NCBI RefSeq assembly: GCF_019175385.1
Contig: NC_083346.1
Location: 54,961,821 to 55,025,820 of the forward strand
Source: Lycium barbarum
Taxonomy: Eukaryota; Streptophyta; Magnoliopsida; Solanales; Solanaceae
Length of the DNA stretch: 64,000 nt
Reading direction: 5' to 3'
Positions 58,938 through 64,000 of this stretch are shown in pieces; position 1 is the first letter of the stretch, and every line of letters begins with the position of its first letter. The notes beneath the pieces were generated by a model that was not told the origin of the DNA, did no database searches, and saw nothing but the letters and a program-made list of their open reading frames with translations. A program made the position numbers and the translations under genes.

Positions 58938-59875
58938 CAGCTGTAGGAAATGAATTCCTTTCTTTACTAACCCTTAATTGCAGCTGGTGAACGGTATCGA
59001 CGTAAGACAGCGCCTGCTGATATTGGAAGCTACACAGTACTCCGGTAAGCAATGGTATGAGAGATGTATGCTGGGTAAGGTATCCTGAAGTACGATTAAA
59101 ACATAAAGTCGAACATTAAAAAGAGAAACAAACATGGAAAGTGTAGCAGGTGCAGTTCGAGTTGGGCATGTGAGGTAAGCCTCGGAATTCTGATACTTTT
59201 ATTTGAAATTGTTAGCCCCGTGTGGCTATGATGCGATATTATATGATATGTATATACGTATATGTGTTGGCCCTGTGAGGCATGGTTGGTATTTCCTGTG
59301 TACAGGTTTTGGGATAGTAAGAAATACAGAGGAACCTCTGCCCAAATTTTTCCAGAAATATAAACAGGAAAATAAGATATAAATTCTTAATATGTCTTGA
59401 AAGTCGATACCGATAGGGTAAATCTCTTATGTTGGGTTAAAGGTTTAAGAGATACCCTCCATGTCATTCGTAAGAAGCGTTATCCTCATATGGAAAATTT
59501 TATCTCGAGAAAGCATATACGAGTAGCGAATTCACAATTTATTTGGAGGGACCAGAAATATGTTCTAACCCCATTTTGTTTTAGCATAGCCCATGTGAAG
59601 GGAAAATATGCGGAAGGGCAAAAATGTCCGACGACCAAGTTTCCTCTAATTGGAAGAATACAAAACGTATGACAAACAGTCGGGAATTGAGTGGTTCGCT
59701 CACGACTCGTATATATATACTATATATACATGGAGGTAAGTATTGAAGACGATATAGTGAGAAAAATAAAAGAATTCTCGCTAGGTCGGGGTGGGACCCG
59801 CTACGAGAACGTTCTGAAAAGCTGTCAAGACCCCGACTTGTCTTAAATTACGTGACAAAAGACGTGCGGGGAAAT
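58938..59875 (+). other. Internal region of array unit 2 replacing gag
   Basis: The copy of 51435-52372, differing at only a few sites. No gag. A 91-codon frame at 59397-59672 exists in both units, but I recognise no domain in it. Confidence 0.5.
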
Positions 59876-59994
59876 TGGTGTAATTATAACGGCCTTAACG
59901 TGTCTAAATTCATTAAAGTTGTAAGGTTAAGCGTGCCAGGGCCAAAGCAATTCTGGGATGGGTGACCCCCTGGGAAATGTGCAAAAATATTTGC
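59876..59994 (+). pseudogene. Degenerate 5S rRNA gene copy, unit 2
   Basis: Near-identical to the unit 1 copy, with differences such as ataacgg for ataccgg and ccaaagc for ccagagc. The GTTAAGCGTGC and GGATGGGTGACC cores are both unchanged. Confidence 0.75.
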
Positions 59995-60948
59995 AAACAT
60001 AGGTATAAGAGACGAATAGGAAATTCGGGGTAACCTAAAGGGAATTAGGATATGTGGAATGGTTAGAAACTTTATAGGGGTCACACGACCTGAGACGGAT
60101 TAGATTGCCAAAAAGGAAGAAAAAGCAGCGTAGCTCAGGAACTAGAGTAAATTTGAACAAGTGATTGAAGATGTATTGTAAAAGGAAATGGCAGTGATAT
60201 ATATATACGTATGTGTACGGCCCCCATTTATAACTATGTCGATTGATTGGTGAACCCTAATAGCCAGTGTTGTAATATAGGTGAAAACATTGACTGGACA
60301 GAATTTACGAGAAAAGGGGAAAGGTATGGTATAGATGTTACGAAGTAGACTGATATTTATTTTGCTACTGGTTGAGATTGGAAGATTCTAATACAACGAT
60401 GTTTGGAAATAAAAGAGAATAATTGAGTGGAAGGTAAGGAGATCAAAATGTCAAAAAAAAAATGAACCGTAAGAAAAGTAATTAAGCGGAGCCTCTGAAA
60501 GAGTCGATGGACAAAGTACGAAGTCAATTGCGAAAGCAAACAAAAATGGAATAGTACAGGGCAAAGGAAAACTTAAGGCATGAAATAACGAATCATGTGC
60601 ATATCGAATAATTCGATTATCGAGAAAATAGAACGACAGATAAGGAATGGGTATGGAGGAAGAACGTGGTTACTAAAGGATAAACAGCTGCGTTAATTAA
60701 ATTACTTGAGTGCCAGCTATCTGATAAGATTGTGTACTATATAATTGTGATTCTGTTAAGGTCTCGTACAGAGAAAATCAAGTTGTAGGTTAGAAATAAA
60801 ACATATGGATATGGTATAAGTATAACCCCATAGAGGGGGAGTGAATGAAAGTAAAGTAAAGTAAGTATAAGTAGAAACAATTGGCACATAGAAGATTGAA
60901 GCGATAAAGAATTGACCTAGGCCTTCGACATCGACTGAAATACGTAGT
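59995..60948 (+). other. Unidentified internal region, array unit 2
   Basis: The copy of 52492-53444. No domain, RNA gene or repeat that I recognise. Confidence 0.5.
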
Positions 60949-62761
60949 TCTCTGAGAATGGTCGGAATATAGCCTATGTTTCCCCGGCAGATCAGACCGC
61001 ATGAGGGAAATTATTCCGCTCATGATCTGGAATTAGCCACAGAGATTCATGTTTTAATGATATGGTGGCATCACTTACATGGGGTCCACGTTTATATTTA
61101 TACGGACCATAAGAGCCTCCAGTATATTCTAAGCCATAGGAGTTGAATTCGCGGCAGAGAAGATGGTTCGAATTATTGAAAGATTATGATGTTAATATTT
61201 TGTGCCACCCTAGAAAAGCTAACGTTGTGGCAGACGCACTTAGTCGTGAATCTATGGACGGCTTGACCGGCGTACAGTCAGAAACAAAGAATTGGTCTCT
61301 AAAACTCATCAGTCAGCTAGTCTTGGAGTCCGTTTGGTCGGTTCTGAAGATATTGAAATTTTTGTCCGAGAAGCTGCAGAATCGTCGATTATGGAAGAGG
61401 TAAAACAGCGTCAGTTTGAGGAGTCTATTCTGGTATGGTAGGGAGACGACCTTTGATAAGGAAGAGATTCAGCTCGAAGTTGTACCGGATGAGTATTGTT
61501 ATACCGAGGCAGATTATGTGTGCCCGACATCGCAAGGCCGTTGCCCAGTGCCCGAATTGCCAGCAGATTAAAAATTGAACACCAGAAGCCTGATGGACTA
61601 TTCCAGGGAATGGAAATTCTGATTTGGAAGTGGGAGATAATTAATATGGATTCCATTACAGGATTGTCTCGCACTCCACGGAAGTATGATTCCATATGGA
61701 TTATTGTGGAAAGGCTAACAAAAATCAGTCCACTTTCTTCCCGTCAGAAACACTTATTCAGCAGAGGATTATGCCAGACTATATGTATTAAAGGAATAGT
61801 GAGACTCCACGGAGTTCCTATATCTATTGTCACTGACAGAGGTACTCAGTTTATGACTAAATTCTGGAGATTTGTTTTCAGGAAGGATTAGGGGCTCAGG
61901 TAAGTCTGAGCACAGTATTCCATCTTCAGAGCGACGGACAGGCTGAGTACACTATACAGACACTAGAAGATATGTTACGGGCCTGTATTATTGATTTCAG
62001 AGGTAGCCGGGACGATCATCTGCCGTTGATCGAGTTTGCTTATAATGACAGCTATGATTCGAGCTTAATACGAGGCTTTGTATGACAGAAAATGCAGGTC
62101 ACCGATCGGCTGGTTCGATATTTGCAAAATAGAGTTAATCGGTCCCGATATGATCCAGCAGGCCGTTGATAAGGTGAAACTCATCCGAGAAAGACAATTA
62201 GTAGCCCAGAGTCGACAGAGATCGTATGCTGACAAACGGCGTCGACCCTTAGAGTTCCAGGTCGGGGATTGGGTATTTTTGAAAGTATCGCCTATGAGAG
62301 GCGTAATGCGATTCGGCAAAAAGAGTAAGCTCAGTCCGCGATATATCGGACCCTATCAGATTATTTGAAAGATTGGGAATGTTGCCTACGAGTTAGATTT
62401 ACCATCTGATTTGGAAGCAGTATATCCGACATTTCATGTATCTATGCTCCGCGAATGTGTCGGTGGTCCTCCTAGAGTATTTCCATCAAATAATATTCGG
62501 GTGACGGAGGAACTATCGTACGAAGAGCAGCCTGTAGCCATTCTGGATTGCCATGTAAGGAGATTGCGGAATAAAGATGTAGCTTCCGTTAAGGTGCTGT
62601 GGCAGAACGATAACAGGGAAGAGATGACCTGGGAAACTAAAGAGGAAATGAAGAAGAAATATCCTTACTTGGTTATATCCAATAATGAATGTGTATCATA
62701 TGAGCCGACCATAAAAAGAAACTCCCCCGAAGTACTTACAGACCCTATAAGGCTAATCTAA
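60949..62761 (+). pseudogene. RNase H-integrase-chromodomain remnant, unit 2
   Basis: Shares every break listed for unit 1, including the finger deletion and the TGA after GPYQII, and differs by scattered substitutions (for example E-to-K in the chromodomain tail WETKEEM). So both copies descend from one already dead template. Confidence 0.88.
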
Positions 62762-62781
62762 CATTCGAGGACGAATGTTCT

Positions 62782-62795
62782 AAAGGGGGGGAGGA
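62782..62795 (+). promoter_or_regulatory. Polypurine tract, array unit 2
   Basis: AAAGGGGGGGAGGA before the third LTR. Confidence 0.9.
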
Positions 62796-64000
62796 TGTTA
62801 TATCCCGTATTTTTGAACGTCGGATTATTTGTAAGCTGAGGTGGGGCCCACACATAGAGATTTTTTTTGGAACATGTGACAAGATATATGAATCACATAT
62901 TTAAAGTTAAACACAACTCATGAAGGACCCTTGGGCAAAATCAAAGTGGAAGCCCTCCAAACGAATATTTTTAAGAAAACGTTTCCGGGTGACCTGACTT
63001 GGAGGGGCAAAAACGGTATTATAAGTTTGGAATTTGGAAACATACCAAGAGATATAAGTTATAGATATTTGAATTAGCTTTCCAACCATAGGTCGTGGGT
63101 TCCTAGGTGACGTTGGTACAAGGAGATATGGACGTTTTAAGGTCGAAAGGTCAGTGGGCTAGGCCCAACTCGGGACCAACCGAATTGGCCCAAAACAAAA
63201 TGAAAAGAAAAAAATTTAGGCCCAAGTTTGAAGGGAGGCCGGCCAAGCCTTGGCCCAAACCCACAATATGAAATTGTCATGTGATTAGTCATGTGACAAT
63301 TATATTAAAAAGGGGTCTTTATCCTTTTGAAGCTTCAAGAAAAAATAGATAAGGAGAAGACAAAAGATGAAGAGCAAGAGAAAGGGGCCATTTCGGCCAA
63401 GACCATGGAAATTAGGTGCTTTAAATTTTTTTCCAAAAATTATTTTCTTGTAGTATTTCCACTAATTCAAGGGTCCTCTACAACATAGTATAATTGTTTC
63501 GGAAGATAAGTCATCCGTTTCATTGTTTCCGCACTTTGGCCAAGTGAAGCAGTTGAAGAGAAAGGGTTAGATTTAATTCCTTTTTATGTGTTATGAAGGT
63601 TTGGTTTATGTTGTGGGAAGTAGAAAGGGTTAAAATTCATGAAAATATGGCAGTTGCATGAATATATATATGTGTGAATGTAGCCGTGTACATGTGTGGT
63701 TGTGTAGTCAAAGATGAGTAAATTTTATGTTGTATTCTAGTTGTGGTTATGGTGAAATTCATATTGGAAATGAAAGTTGATTGAATTTGGTTGAAGTTGG
63801 AATTATATGTATTGGCCGAGTGGTATATTGAAATTGGAATAGGAATGAATTAATTTTGTTTAATATGTTAGTTGTGTTGTGGTGATCCTTGCAATGTAAA
63901 TGAAGGTAAAATGATATAAGTTTGCATTGTAATGGAATGTAGAAGTTTGTGTCATTTTAGTATGATTTTATGACATTATGGAAATGAAGTTGTTAAGGTG
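62796..64000 (+). repeat. Array LTR 3, cut by window edge
   Basis: The first 1205 bp of a third family-I LTR. By eye it has about a dozen differences from LTR 2 and more from LTR 1. Whether a further internal unit follows or the array ends here is not visible. Confidence 0.92.

Larger units (their letters stand above)
47799..64000 (+). mobile_element. Tandem LTR-internal-LTR-internal-LTR array (element D), runs off window
   Basis: LTR starts at 47799, 55292 and 62796 (periods 7493 and 7504 bp), each preceded inside the array by a polypurine tract and followed by a primer site. Both internal regions are about 4.0 kb and share the same deletions and stops, so the decay predates the duplication. 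The internal part lacks gag, protease and reverse transcriptase, and the element could only have moved with proteins from a relative. Confidence 0.92.

Overview
The window looks like repeat-dense plant heterochromatin, probably from a eudicot and perhaps Solanaceae. The species guess rests only on the general look of the chromovirus families and is weak. I see no convincing host gene. Almost every base belongs to Ty3/gypsy LTR retrotransposons of the chromovirus (Tekay/Del-like) type. They carry a Gag with CCHC zinc knuckles, a DPGS protease, FIDD reverse transcriptase, RNase H, D,D35E integrase, GPY motif and C-terminal chromodomain, a primer site for initiator tRNA-Met, and long LTRs (2.3-3.5 kb) with TG...CA ends and 5-bp target duplications.

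Two LTR superfamilies share the terminus GGGTCGTGACA. Family I starts TGTTATRYCCCG; family II starts TGTTACACCYCGG. Layout: (1) 1-2731 plus 13742-15109 are parts of a family-I array on the minus strand in which one LTR has a primer site on one side and a polypurine tract on the other, so two internal regions share it. (2) 2732-13736 is a complete, very young element (element 1, minus strand) inserted 3 bp inside the end of that LTR. Its two 2913-bp LTRs differ at about eight sites, and it has one uninterrupted 1621-codon gag-pol frame. (3) 15110-17199 is a 5'-truncated family-II LTR. After a scrambled 287-bp junction it is followed by a decayed plus-strand element (element 3, 17487-36342), split by a solo LTR (19343-22533) and by a complete but mutated minus-strand element (element 2, 25828-35858). 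(4) 36343-44377 is a pile of LTR fragments holding two solo LTRs with perfect target duplications (38690-41036 and 41068-43482). (5) 44378-47144 holds a nonsense-mutated 'putative plant transposon protein' reading frame on the minus strand. (6) 47145-47798 is an LTR fragment interrupted by a tandem LTR-internal-LTR-internal-LTR array (47799 to the window end, period about 7.5 kb). Its internal regions lack gag, protease and reverse transcriptase but carry a degenerate 5S rRNA gene copy and a broken RNase H-integrase.

The most interesting signals are non-coding. The leaders just downstream of the primer site can fold into a hairpin whose 8-nt loop ends in a self-complementary hexamer: GTGCAC in family I, GCGCGC in family II. 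That is the geometry of a kissing-loop RNA dimerisation signal, with compensatory stem changes. The LTRs also share a two-hairpin module with a compensated base pair, a 17-nt identical leader motif, and a GTATGT / GCAG pair resembling splice sites. Element 1 alone looks capable of making all its proteins; the others would need its help or are dead. All functional statements are from family knowledge and reading of the sequence; no search was run.
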